Shown: positions 35,457-44,026, counted from the stretch's first letter. The stretch is DNA of 48,415 nucleotides from an uncultured Flavobacteriaceae bacterium (GCA_947498845.1 CANMLX010000033.1:1-48415), one strand, 5' to 3'. The notes: generated by a model not told the origin, from the letters alone. Translations and numbers: made by a program.

Positions 35457-36773
35457 ATGAGTAAAAAGAAAATTCCTGTTGTCAGAAAAGAGTTATTATT
35501 TCCTTTTATTGTTATAACATCATTATTTGCGCTTTGGGGGTTTGCTAATGATGTCACTAACCCTATGGTTACAGCATTTAAAAAGGTAATGCCAGAACTT
35601 AGTTGGTTTCAAGCTTATTTGGTGCAAGCCGCTTTTTATTTTGGATATTTTTGTATGGCAATACCAGCCGCTTTATTTATAAAAAGATATAGTTATAAGT
35701 CTGGGATTTTATTAGGCTTAACGTTATATGCCGTTGGGGCATTTTTATTTTACCCTGCTTCAATATTAGAAAATTATAATTTCTTTTTAATTTCTCTATA
35801 TGTAATTACTTGTGGTTTAGCATTACTTGAAACAACTTCTAACCCTCTTATGTTATCTTTAGGGGATAAAGAGACAGCAACACAACGTTTAAATTTAGCG
35901 CAATCTTTTAACCCAATAGGTTCACTTACTGGGATGATGGTGGCTCAATTTGTAGTTTTAAGTCAGATAAAGTCTGCTAATTACGATAATGATGCTTATG
36001 CTGCATTGGATAGTGCAGCAAAAGCAGCTATAAAAACAGAAGATTTAAGTATTATTAGTTATCCTTACTTAGGAATAGGAGTTGTTGTATTAATTATACT
36101 AGCTATCATTGCAATGACAAAAATTCCGAATGTCCAAAAAGAAGTGTCATTAAGTTTTAGAGAGTCCATAGAGAAAGTATTTAAGAAAAAGGCTTTTTTT
36201 CCAGGAGTTATTGCACAGATGTTTTATGTAGGAGCTCAAATTATGTGTTGGACAGCAATTTTTCAGTATGTACAATATTTAAACGAATCTACTGGAAGCG
36301 ATATTAATGCAACCTATATGAATATGATTGCTATGGGGATTTTTCTTGGTGGACGTTTTTTAGGCACAATTTTATTAGGTAAAATGAAAGCCCCTAAATT
36401 ATTGACTATGTTTGCTGTTTTGGCAGTTGCTTGTTGTTTGGGTGCTATTTTAATTCCAGGAATGCCAGGTTTAATATCTCTAGTGTGCATCTCTCTATTT
36501 ATGTCTATAATGTTCCCGACTATATATGGAATAGCATTAAAAGATATGGGAGATGAAGCAAAAATAGGGTCAGCCTTTTTAGTTATGGCTATTGTAGGTG
36601 GGTCATTCTTTCCATTGATACAAGCTTCTATTATAGATATAGGAGGAGATAATTTAGCAGATACAACAATAATGGGAGTACCTGAAGTGAAATTTTCTTT
36701 TATTGTACCTATGATTTGTGTTGCTGTTGTTGGTTTATATGGTTTGTTTGCTTCTAAAATAGATAAAGGATAA
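35457..36773 (+). CDS. fucP: FucP-type sugar:proton symporter (MFS)
   Basis: A 438-residue major-facilitator transporter with 12 membrane helices. FALWGFANDVTNPMV (residues 20-34), QAAFYFGYFCMAIPA, LETTSNPLMLSLGD and LNLAQSFNPIGS are signature segments of the FucP family, which imports L-fucose with a proton. E. coli FucP is known to carry L-galactose and D-arabinose as well. It sits in the inner membrane and supplies substrate for the enzymes around it. A 105-bp spacer with TTTACTTTGCG precedes it and may hold an internal promoter. The mutarotase gene follows by 10 bp. Confidence 0.92.
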   Translation: MSKKKIPVVRKELLFPFIVITSLFALWGFANDVTNPMVTAFKKVMPELSWFQAYLVQAAFYFGYFCMAIPAALFIKRYSYKSGILLGLTLYAVGAFLFYPASILENYNFFLISLYVITCGLALLETTSNPLMLSLGDKETATQRLNLAQSFNPIGSLTGMMVAQFVVLSQIKSANYDNDAYAALDSAAKAAIKTEDLSIISYPYLGIGVVVLIILAIIAMTKIPNVQKEVSLSFRESIEKVFKKKAFFPGVIAQMFYVGAQIMCWTAIFQYVQYLNESTGSDINATYMNMIAMGIFLGGRFLGTILLGKMKAPKLLTMFAVLAVACCLGAILIPGMPGLISLVCISLFMSIMFPTIYGIALKDMGDEAKIGSAFLVMAIVGGSFFPLIQASIIDIGGDNLADTTIMGVPEVKFSFIVPMICVAVVGLYGLFASKIDKG

Positions 36774-36783
36774 AAATAATAAG

Positions 36784-37128
36784 ATGACAACTAAAAGATT
36801 TTGCTACTCCTGCGATTTAAAAGAGAATCCTAAACTCATCGAGGAATATAAAGCATACCATGCAGAAGGTAAGGCATGGCCAGAAATAACCAAAAGTATA
36901 AAAGACGCAGGTATTACAGATATGCAAATTTACCTTACAGGAAACCGTATGTTTATGATTATGGAGGTAGACGATACTTTCGATCCTGCTAAAAAAGCAA
37001 AAATGGATGCTAATAATTCAAAAGTACAAGAATGGGAAAATTTAATGTGGGATTACCAACAAGAATTGCCATGGGCAGAAAAAGGAGAGAAATGGATTGC
37101 TTTAGAAAAGATTTTTCAATTGAAATAG
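36784..37128 (+). CDS. L-rhamnose/L-fucose-type mutarotase (RhaM/YiiL family)
   Basis: A 114-residue dimeric ferredoxin-like protein. FCYSCDLKENPKLIEEYKAYH, WPEITKSIKDAGITDMQIYL, the GNRMFMIMEV strand and VQEWENLMWDYQQELPWA are typical of the family. It interconverts sugar anomers so that the dehydrogenase receives the form it needs. In L-fucose dehydrogenase clusters of other bacteria the same family serves L-fucose. It is the last gene before the operon terminator. Confidence 0.88.
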   Translation: MTTKRFCYSCDLKENPKLIEEYKAYHAEGKAWPEITKSIKDAGITDMQIYLTGNRMFMIMEVDDTFDPAKKAKMDANNSKVQEWENLMWDYQQELPWAEKGEKWIALEKIFQLK

Positions 37129-37151
37129 ATAAAATATTTAATTAAAGTACT

Positions 37152-37196
37152 AAGCACTTATTTAGAATTTATCTCTTAATAGGTGCTTTTTTATTT
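37152..37196 (+). terminator. Rho-independent terminator of the catabolic operon
   Basis: AAGCACTTATT (37152-37162) pairs with AATAGGTGCTT (37178-37188) with one G-U, followed by TTTTTATTTTT. It separates the nine-gene run from the GH28 gene, which starts only about 10 nt later. Confidence 0.85.
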
Positions 37197-37205
37197 TTAA
37201 AAAAG

Positions 37206-38567
37206 ATGATGAAGAACTATACATACATTCTAACCCTAATTTCGGTAGTTTCATTAAGTGCTCAAGTTTATAATGTTAAAGACTTTGGAGCAATTAATGA
37301 TGGTAAAAAACTAAACACCAAAGCAATTCAAAAAGCCATTGATTTATGTACTAAAAATGGAGGAGGTAGAGTAGAATTAACGGGAGGAGGAAAATATATG
37401 ACTGGAACGTTATATTTAAAAAGCAATGTTACACTATATATAGATAATGGGACAGTGTTATTGGGAAGTCCAGATTATGACGATTATACTACAGATACAT
37501 ATAAAAACATGTATAAGAATGAGCCACATATGAATCGATGTTTAATCTTTGCTAAGGATGCTAAATCTATAGCTATTGATGGCTACGGGACGATTGATGG
37601 AAATGGGTATCACTCAAATTTTAAGAAGAAACGTCCAATGTTATTAAGGTTTTTAAATTGCGACAATATACACGTTAATGATATTACATTAATTAATCCA
37701 GCTGCATGGACCTCGGCTTGGTTATATTGTAATAATATTAGTATAAGTGGTATAACCATATTAAGTCGAGTAAATAATAATGGAGATGGTTTAGATTTTG
37801 ATGGATGTACAAACGTTAGAGTAACAAATAGTAATTTTGATAATAGTGATGATAGTATTTGTTTACAAGCATCACAACCAGATAAACCCTGTAAAAATGT
37901 AACCGTAAGCAATTGTGTATTTAGCACCAAGTGGGGAGGAATGCGTATAGGTTTATTGTCCAGAGGAAATATAGAGTCGGTTACAGTAACCAATTGTATT
38001 TTTAAAGACATACAAGATTCAGGACTTAAAATTCAGCAAAATGAAGGTGGAGAGATGAAAAATATGACTTTTTCCAATCTTGTTATGGAAAACGTACCTA
38101 GACCCATTTTTATGACTTTTTGCAAGCAACGTGCGTCTGTAGAAGTTCCTGAAGGAGAATATGAGCCACTAAAACGAATGCATAATTTTATGTTTAGTAA
38201 TATTATTGTTGATAATTCAAAAGGCGATAAAAACTCTGCATTTTTCATTACTGGGTTTCCTAATCATTATATAGAAGATGTAACTATAAAAGATGTTCAA
38301 TTTATTGTATCAGGTGGTGGTACAAAAAAGGAGGCTAAACACAAGGTAAAAGAATATAGTTTAGATGTTTTAAAAGGATGGTGGCCAGAATTTAGTAAGG
38401 TAGGGCCGTTACCAGCTTTTGGTATTTATGCAAGACATATAGATGGACTAGTTTTAGATAACATTTCTGTAAAAACCTTAACAAAAGACGAACGTAAAGT
38501 TGTTGTTTTATCAGATGTAAAGAATAAGTCTATAAGAGACATAAAAGCGATTCAAAAAAAAATGTAA
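37206..38567 (+). CDS. Atypical GH28-like (polygalacturonase-fold) secreted enzyme
   Basis: A 453-residue secreted right-handed beta-helix (signal peptide 1-20, ending SLSAQ). GH28 landmarks: VKDFGAINDGKKLNTKAIQKAID (24-46), NNGDGLDFDG with Asp194, and SDDSICLQ with Asp215-Asp216, the probable catalytic acids. The normal GHG motif is replaced by WGGMRIG (243-249, His missing) and RIK by LKIQ, so it is unlikely to be an ordinary polygalacturonase. Position directly after the sugar-acid operon suggests it releases that operon's substrate. Galacturonan, rhamnogalacturonan or another glycan are all possible. A terminator just upstream implies separate expression or readthrough. Confidence 0.78.
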   Translation: MMKNYTYILTLISVVSLSAQVYNVKDFGAINDGKKLNTKAIQKAIDLCTKNGGGRVELTGGGKYMTGTLYLKSNVTLYIDNGTVLLGSPDYDDYTTDTYKNMYKNEPHMNRCLIFAKDAKSIAIDGYGTIDGNGYHSNFKKKRPMLLRFLNCDNIHVNDITLINPAAWTSAWLYCNNISISGITILSRVNNNGDGLDFDGCTNVRVTNSNFDNSDDSICLQASQPDKPCKNVTVSNCVFSTKWGGMRIGLLSRGNIESVTVTNCIFKDIQDSGLKIQQNEGGEMKNMTFSNLVMENVPRPIFMTFCKQRASVEVPEGEYEPLKRMHNFMFSNIIVDNSKGDKNSAFFITGFPNHYIEDVTIKDVQFIVSGGGTKKEAKHKVKEYSLDVLKGWWPEFSKVGPLPAFGIYARHIDGLVLDNISVKTLTKDERKVVVLSDVKNKSIRDIKAIQKKM

Positions 38568-38646
38568 CGCAATCTCAACAATTTTAACCTGAATTCGATT
38601 TAAGAATCATAGATAAAATTCAATAAACATGCTAGATTCAACTTAT

Positions 38647-38682
38647 AATTACGATAGACTAGCGCGCTAGTCTATCGTAATT
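38647..38682. repeat. Perfect 36-bp palindrome
   Basis: The arms AATTACGATAGACTAGCG and CGCTAGTCTATCGTAATT meet without a loop, 80 nt after the GH28 stop. An RNA copy would form a strong stem followed by TTAAGG, a poor T tract. It may be the GH28 terminator, a protein-binding or replication-related palindrome, or a mobile-element scar. Confidence 0.9.
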
Positions 38683-38719
38683 TAAGGAAGAAGATGGTGT
38701 GTTTAGCGGTTTTTAGCTA

Positions 38720-38842
38720 GAATTTAATAGATTTTCATAGCCTCAAGAGCGACATAATGCACTTATTTGAATTAAGTAACTGATATATAGGTTTTTTGTG
38801 TTTTTAAAATAGTGTTCTTAGATCGGACTCAGGTTATTAGAT
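38720..38842. repeat. Dispersed repeat D, copy 2
   Basis: The partner of 10829-10952, in the same orientation, with TTTTCATAGCCTC, GAGCGACATAAT, AAGTAACTGATA and TTCTTAGATCGGACTCAGGTT. The copies have diverged with several substitutions and small indels. No open frame of note lies within it. Confidence 0.6.
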
Positions 38843-39080
38843 AGTAAATTAAGCAGTTTTTTAAAGGCTTATACAGCCTGTTCATCTTTTTTATGATGTG
38901 ATTTTCTAGCAACCTTTATTTTGGATTTATGTTTTCGTTTGCAATGTTGATAAATACAAGCATAAGTTAAATTATTTTGTGTTTCTTGAAGAATACTAAT
39001 TAATTCAATATAACTAACGTGAGTTTGACATTAAAATTACTGACAATAAGAATCTTACGGATTTAACTCAATAAAATCGT

Positions 39081-39202
39081 TGTCATTCAGACATTATCAA
39101 AAACAAAATATATTTTGTTGAAGATACAAAGCGAAGCTTTTGAGGAAGAATCTACTCTAAATGAGATTTCTCGTCGCTGGTTCCTCTCTCTGTCATGACA
39201 TG
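39081..39202. repeat. Degenerate TGTCAT-ended repeat
   Basis: Starts TGTCATTCAGAC and ends near CTGTCATGACA, with GAGGAAGAATCTAC facing GAGATTTCTCGTCG and GGTTCCTC. It looks like a decayed relative of the repeat at 17954-18052. Similarity is partial, so the grouping is tentative. Confidence 0.35.
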
Positions 39203-39261
39203 ATGTTGAAAATCAGTAATATGACCATGAAAAATAAAATTAAGTTACGTCGAACTCGTTA

Positions 39262-39536
39262 ACTAGTATTTGTGCTATATGGATCTTTTAGTAATTCATC
39301 TATTTTATTTATTGTAACTTGTAATAATAGACGCGTATTATTACCTCCTTTTGAAAAACGTTTTTTAAAAGACAAAACTAAAGCATTTGTTATTGAGAAC
39401 ATGGGTAGACCTATTAACAGTGCTTACCTATTTTGAAAATTTAGACACTCAAGAAGGGTTTTTCACCTCAAACAGAAAAGGGGGCAAGGGAGATGATGAT
39501 ATTTATACTTTCACTGTTTTAGATAAAAAAGAATAA
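39262..39536 (+). pseudogene. Frameshifted remnant of an OmpA-family protein with PD40 repeat
   Basis: Two reading frames together spell the end of a PD40/OmpA-type protein. The frame ending at 39436 (TGA) reads LKDKTKAFVIENMGRPINSAY. The frame ending at 39536 continues FENLDTQEGFFTSNRKGGKG and DDDIYTF. N-G-PINS...GFFtSNRkGGKGDDDIY is the usual PD40 pattern before the OmpA domain in Bacteroidota. The shift lies near 39425-39440. There is no start codon context and the OmpA domain is absent, so this is a fragment. The rest of 38568-39543 holds repeats and no intact gene. Confidence 0.6.
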
Positions 39537-39543
39537 AAGAAAA

Positions 39544-40497
39544 CTACACCTTATTACTTAGGCTGTTTTTAGGCAAAAAAACTTCAGCCATCATACAACG
39601 GGCGCTGCCACCACCATGTGTTTCAATAGTATTTAAATCGCTATATAAAATATTACAATGCTGTTCTATAGTTTGTATTTGAGTTTTGGATAGCGACGTA
39701 TAGGCTGCGTGGCTCATCACCAGGTAGCGTTGATCATTTGTCGCTTTAACCTGAAGCATATTTCCGGAAAATACATTCAGCTGTGCTTCAGAAATAGTGA
39801 TGATTTCTTTCCCATTTTCTTTTAAATGTGTTGAAACATTTTTTCGTTCTTTTTTATCATCGATACTATCTAAACATATTATAGCAAAAGTTTCAGCCAC
39901 ACACATCATAACATTAGTATGGTAAATCGCTTTTCGTATTCCATTAACAGTTTGATTTGCTGTAAATAGCACTGGGAAATATTCAAAATCTTCACAAAAT
40001 TCAATAAATAATTCTTCCGAAGCTCTTGGAGACAATGCACAATAGGCTTTTCTGTGTTCACGATCTAAAACCATAGCTCCTGTACCTTCCAGAAAAACAC
40101 CTTCATCTTCGGCACTAGTATAATCTATAATATTGTTTATGGTACAACCTTTTGTTTCAAGAGTGTCTAGGATGTCTTCCCTACGTTCTAAACGTCTATT
40201 CTCTGCATACATGGGGTACAAACCTATATCACCATTTTCATGAAACGATATCCAGTTATTTGGGAATACAGCATCTGGGGTGTCCAGATTTTTATTGTCT
40301 TCTATCACAATTACATTAACCCCAATTTGTTTAAGCTTTTCAACAAAATTATCAAACTCTTGTTGCGCTTTAGTCTTAATGGTATCTGGTAGTGTGATGT
40401 TAGTTTCCTTTTGGTAGTAATTATTAACTGCTGTTTGCTCATTCATCCTAAAATTTACAGGACGAATCATTAAGATAGTGTTAGTAATTTGTTGCAT
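39544..40497 (-). CDS. Arginine deiminase-related amidinohydrolase (CtlX-like citrulline-utilisation hydrolase)
   Basis: A 317-residue cytosolic protein of the amidinotransferase/arginine deiminase fold. TPDAVFPNNWISFHENG (about 67-83) is the substrate-side signature. EGVFLEGTGAMVLDRE provides the catalytic Glu/Asp region. HGGGSARCMMAEVF near the C-terminus carries the catalytic His (about 294) and Cys301. Proteins of this subgroup are annotated as citrulline-utilisation hydrolase (CtlX) and hydrolyse guanidino or ureido groups. It stands alone, with degenerate sequence on its 3' side and a long spacer on its 5' side. Confidence is high for the fold and moderate for the substrate. Confidence 0.82.
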   Translation of the reverse strand: MQQITNTILMIRPVNFRMNEQTAVNNYYQKETNITLPDTIKTKAQQEFDNFVEKLKQIGVNVIVIEDNKNLDTPDAVFPNNWISFHENGDIGLYPMYAENRRLERREDILDTLETKGCTINNIIDYTSAEDEGVFLEGTGAMVLDREHRKAYCALSPRASEELFIEFCEDFEYFPVLFTANQTVNGIRKAIYHTNVMMCVAETFAIICLDSIDDKKERKNVSTHLKENGKEIITISEAQLNVFSGNMLQVKATNDQRYLVMSHAAYTSLSKTQIQTIEQHCNILYSDLNTIETHGGGSARCMMAEVFLPKNSLSNKV

Positions 40498-40932
40498 GAT
40501 AAGCTAAATTTAATAAGTAAATTTAGTATAATTTTGTGGATATATACATGTATTTCGTATCTACTTATCTTAATGTATTTGTTACAATATTGGTAATGAT
40601 TATTAGCACATATTAAGTATTTTGTATAAATAATCGTATAGGTTTTTTGCTTAATTGAGGCATAAAATTTAAGAAGCTTTAACTCTTAATCAATTTTATA
40701 ACTAAATCAACATAAAATAACAGTATTCTTTAGTTTAAAAAACTAAATATTTTTGTTAAAAATACGCGACATAGCTATGCTATACCTGTGTTTTTTGTCT
40801 TAATCTTTAACTTTTTAATCCTAAATACTATATGCCATTTTATATTAATTCAGTTATATAACAAAAAGTAAGTAGAGAAGGAATAGAGGTATATGCGAAA
40901 TTTTTATCTGTAAAATGATAGATGGTTAATCA
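40498..40932. other. AT-rich spacer without recognised gene
   Basis: About 435 bp between a minus-strand start and a minus-strand terminator. The part next to 40497 is the presumed promoter region of the CtlX-like gene (minus-strand TTAAATTTAGC at about 40507-40517). A segment GACATAGCTATGCTATACCTGTG near 40767 faintly recalls the centre of the hairpin elements. Nothing else was recognised. Confidence 0.5.
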
Positions 40933-40972
40933 AAAAGAGATATTCTACCTATGTTAGTAGAATATCTCTTTT
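40933..40972 (-). terminator. Rho-independent terminator of the T9SS surface protein gene
   Basis: The perfect 15-bp arms AAAAGAGATATTCTA (40933-40947) and TAGAATATCTCTTTT (40958-40972), with T-rich tails on both sides. On the minus strand it lies 27 nt after the surface-protein stop. Confidence 0.92.
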
Positions 40973-40998
40973 GGTACCCTTAGTACTGGAGAATGCTA

Positions 40999-43131
40999 TT
41001 AATTACGTATCAATATTTTCTTATTCATTATAAATTCTCCATTAGAAATACGAACTATATAAAGTCCTGTATTTAAAAGAGGAACATCAAATTGATATTG
41101 ATTTTGTTGTACTGTTATTTTCTGACGCATAACTTGATTTCCTTCCAAAGAATACACTGCTATGTCATACAACCCTTTAGGTAAATTATCAATAAACAAC
41201 CTATCTTTTACAGGATTAGGTCCCAATATTACATTTTCTGATTGTGTAAGTTTTGTATTTTTAGTTACTGATGTTCTTAGATTAGAAGAAGTTTGGTTAA
41301 AGCTAAATCCAGTAACTGTCCAATCTGGATTAGATCCTCCTTGATCAGAAAACTCAAGACTAAGGGTTCCATCAGATATTGTTACTAAAAAAGAGCGATC
41401 TATAAATTGCCCCGCATTGGTAGTAATGTTTCCTTCAACTACCTGACCATTCTCTGCGCTAACTTGTTGATTATCATGTCTAAATCTTCGGTCTCCAAAA
41501 GTAACTGTTACATTATACGTTCCGTTAGGTACATCAACTTCAAAAGTTTTAGGAGATCTAGAAAATATAAAATCTCTATTCAGATTAGAAGCAGACACTC
41601 CAGAAAGCCTATCTCTACTATTTAGTCCACTATTATCAACCCATCTAAATGCTCCGGTGGTAATTCCTGGATGGACTCTAGTAAAACCATCTTCTAAAGG
41701 AGAAGTACTCGTTCCAAAATCATAACTTCCACTTACACTACTATTAGTACCACTTACAATAACTGTTATTGTACGTTCTCCTGTGTTACCATCATTATCT
41801 GTAGCTACAACTCTAAGTGTATAGGTACCTGCAGCTAAATTTCTAAGAACATTATCACTTTGCCCGGAAGCAGCCCACTCATATGGCGCGAAGTTCTCTC
41901 TTCTTACAAATGTTCCATTCAAAAACAACTCTACATTAGCAATACTACCATCATCTGTAGCGGTTATCACTACTGGTAGATCATCTCCTTCTACTAATTC
42001 ACTCCCTGCGTTAGGAGTAACGAATTCAACTATTGGTCCTGATGGATTAGTAGTCGATTCTCCACATAGTATAAAATTATCAAAACCGAATCCCCAACCT
42101 GACCTTGCACCATTACCATCATCATATTCTATAGTTACAGAAAGCCTACTGGTATCAAGAGTTACAGGTATTAATTCATTAAACATAGCATCAGCTGTTA
42201 GAATAAGCATACTATCATCATCATCTAACCATGGTGAACGCTGAGTGGTCCAGCTATTTTGATTTCCATTCCAATAATATGTTCTGGTGCCATCGGTAAT
42301 AGAAAGACGTGTTTGATCTCCTCTCACAAAAGTTGATTCATCAAACCCGTAGTCAAAAAATAATCGTATATTTTCGTGTGCAGAAAGGTTAACAACTGGT
42401 GATATTGCAGTAGCTAAATTATTTCTAGCTCCATCTCCTAAAGCAAAGTCATCAAAACTTGCCCAATTACCGCTACCAGCATTATCAACACCTACTCCAA
42501 AAGCATCATTACCAAAACGCCATGCTGGATTACCAGTTCCAGAGATATTAAATTGCCAATCTGTAGGTTGCCCACTATCAAAAGTTTCTACTAAACCATT
42601 GGAACTATTACAAAAAGGAGTACAGTTTACAGATAGCGTATATTCTCCTTCTACTATGCTTTCATCGCCTGCCTCAATAGCTATATAGTAAATGTTTTGA
42701 CCATCTAAATTTGCTATTGCTCTTTCGTCTCTAGTGCCTCTTCTAAATACTCCTGTTTCTAATGCGCTAGTATCATTACAATCAGAAAAAATAATCATAT
42801 CAGCATTTGCAGTCAAATTTGTTAAATTAAATTCTACAAAAGAAGGTTCTGATACCTGAATGGCATATACTATTTCTACCCCATTGAGATTAGAATTACC
42901 TCTCCCGTAAGAGGTAATATTGTTTGTTCCGTTTCTTAAATTTCCTGATATACTGGCCCCACATTGTATAGGTATTGGATCGGAACAAGTTCCTGAATTT
43001 TGCATTGATTCAAATTCCAGATTTTTGGCAGAATTATCAGAATTGTTAACGGTTCTTGCTCCTGCATAAAAACAAGAAAAAATTAAAAGCCATGAAGATG
43101 CTCTTAAAAGTGTGTGAAGATAATTTTTCAT
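40999..43131 (-). CDS. Multidomain T9SS-exported surface protein with Ig-like and carbohydrate-binding-type domains
   Basis: A 710-residue exported protein (hydrophobic signal about 1-25, GARTV after it). Residues about 45-170 form a pre-peptidase-like beta-domain (CSDPIPIQCGASISGNL, to GEYTLSVNC). Residues 174-355 are a jelly-roll (LVETFDSGQPTDWQFN to WGFGFDNFILCGE). Residues 370-458 are a bacterial Ig-like domain. Residues about 465-610 are a malectin/galactose-binding-like beta-sandwich (FEVDVPNGTYNVTVTFGD, then DGTLSLEFSDQGG). Residues 635-710 are the T9SS sorting domain (GPNPVKDRLFIDNLP to IMNKKILIRN). No catalytic motif was recognised. It probably binds polysaccharide or mediates adhesion at the cell surface. 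Confidence 0.75.
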   Translation of the reverse strand: MKNYLHTLLRASSWLLIFSCFYAGARTVNNSDNSAKNLEFESMQNSGTCSDPIPIQCGASISGNLRNGTNNITSYGRGNSNLNGVEIVYAIQVSEPSFVEFNLTNLTANADMIIFSDCNDTSALETGVFRRGTRDERAIANLDGQNIYYIAIEAGDESIVEGEYTLSVNCTPFCNSSNGLVETFDSGQPTDWQFNISGTGNPAWRFGNDAFGVGVDNAGSGNWASFDDFALGDGARNNLATAISPVVNLSAHENIRLFFDYGFDESTFVRGDQTRLSITDGTRTYYWNGNQNSWTTQRSPWLDDDDSMLILTADAMFNELIPVTLDTSRLSVTIEYDDGNGARSGWGFGFDNFILCGESTTNPSGPIVEFVTPNAGSELVEGDDLPVVITATDDGSIANVELFLNGTFVRRENFAPYEWAASGQSDNVLRNLAAGTYTLRVVATDNDGNTGERTITVIVSGTNSSVSGSYDFGTSTSPLEDGFTRVHPGITTGAFRWVDNSGLNSRDRLSGVSASNLNRDFIFSRSPKTFEVDVPNGTYNVTVTFGDRRFRHDNQQVSAENGQVVEGNITTNAGQFIDRSFLVTISDGTLSLEFSDQGGSNPDWTVTGFSFNQTSSNLRTSVTKNTKLTQSENVILGPNPVKDRLFIDNLPKGLYDIAVYSLEGNQVMRQKITVQQNQYQFDVPLLNTGLYIVRISNGEFIMNKKILIRN

Positions 43132-43170
43132 GAATAAAAAGTTTAGTTATGTTAGTTAATTTTTGTAGAT

Positions 43171-43206
43171 CAAAGTAATGTTTTAATAGAAAAAAAGATT
43201 ACTTTG
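43171..43206. promoter_or_regulatory. Inverted repeat upstream of the T9SS surface protein gene
   Basis: CAAAGTAAT (43171-43179) and ATTACTTTG (43198-43206) are perfect 9-bp arms 40-75 nt before the gene start. It could be a regulator site or part of the leader; function is unknown. Confidence 0.35.
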
Positions 43207-43700
43207 CTGTTATAATTGTCCTACTTTTTAAGTATTTCTGTAGTGTAGTCGATCCAATTTTATACTACTTACAAAACTATTTATAATACACATAAATCTG
43301 ATAAAAGGGAAGTGTTTTAAGTTGTTGTTTTTTTAGATAAATAAAAATATATGTTGCTCTTAAAAAATATTAATACCATTTGTATTTGCCCAATCAAAGT
43401 ATTGGCGTTCAATTTTAACGGAAGTCATAAATGAAAGTATAGTAAAAATATGTGCCAAGATAGAATTTCGTTATGACATATATTTTGTTGAAATCGGTTT
43501 AGATGAGAACTATGTTCGTTTTTTAGTTCAGAATGTACCTATGTATTCGCTAAAACAAATAGTTCAAACAATAAAAAGTATAACAGCACAAGAAGTTTTT
43601 CGGCTTCATCCAGAGGTAAGAGAACAATTATGAGACGGTCAATTTTGGTCAAATGGATATTATGTTAATACATTTGGTCAATAAACCAATGAGGAAGTTA

Positions 43701-43860
43701 TACCAAATCTACTATAAAATGCACCATATAATTCGCTTCTTTCACATGATTTCTGCATTATAAAAATAAACCGTAGCTAAGGCTATGCTTGATTTTTATG
43801 CTTTGAACTCCCGTAAAATAATTCAAATTAGTTATAGCGCATTTTATAGCAAAATTGGTA
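43701..43860. repeat. Hairpin element family C (MITE-like)
   Basis: 160 bp with terminal inverted repeats: TACCAAATCTACTATAAAATGC at the left and GCATTTTATAGCAAAATTGGTA at the right, matching at about 18 of 22 positions. The centre CCGTAGCTAAGGCTATGC resembles the centre of element B. It is flanked on both sides by TTATA and inserted in the IS200 transposase remnant, immediately beside element B. Confidence 0.82.
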
Positions 43861-43863
43861 TTA

Positions 43864-44026
43864 TACCAATTCCCAAATGAATTTACTGAGTTAAAAAGTG
43901 TCTTTTGAAATTCTATCTTCAACATAAAAAAGAACCGTAACTACGGCTATGCTTATTTTTTCTGCCTCGTATAATTCCAAAATCCATCATTTTACTTTAC
44001 AGTATATTCATTTAAGAATTGGTATT
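43864..44026. repeat. Hairpin element family B, copy 1 (MITE-like)
   Basis: About 162 bp with ends TACCAATTCCCAAATGAAT and ATTCATTTAAGAATTGGTA as imperfect terminal inverted repeats. The centre contains CCGTAACTACGGCTATGC. It is nearly identical to copy 2 at 47804 (a few substitutions and one 1-bp indel over about 150 bp), which implies recent movement. TTATA flanks it on both sides. Confidence 0.9.

Noticed and set aside
38869..39030. Minus-strand frame of about 50 codons (YIELISILQETQNN, then CKRKHKSKIKVARKS)
   Set aside because: It has a stop just upstream, no start codon and no family I recognise. It could be a transposase scrap, but the evidence is too thin to annotate.
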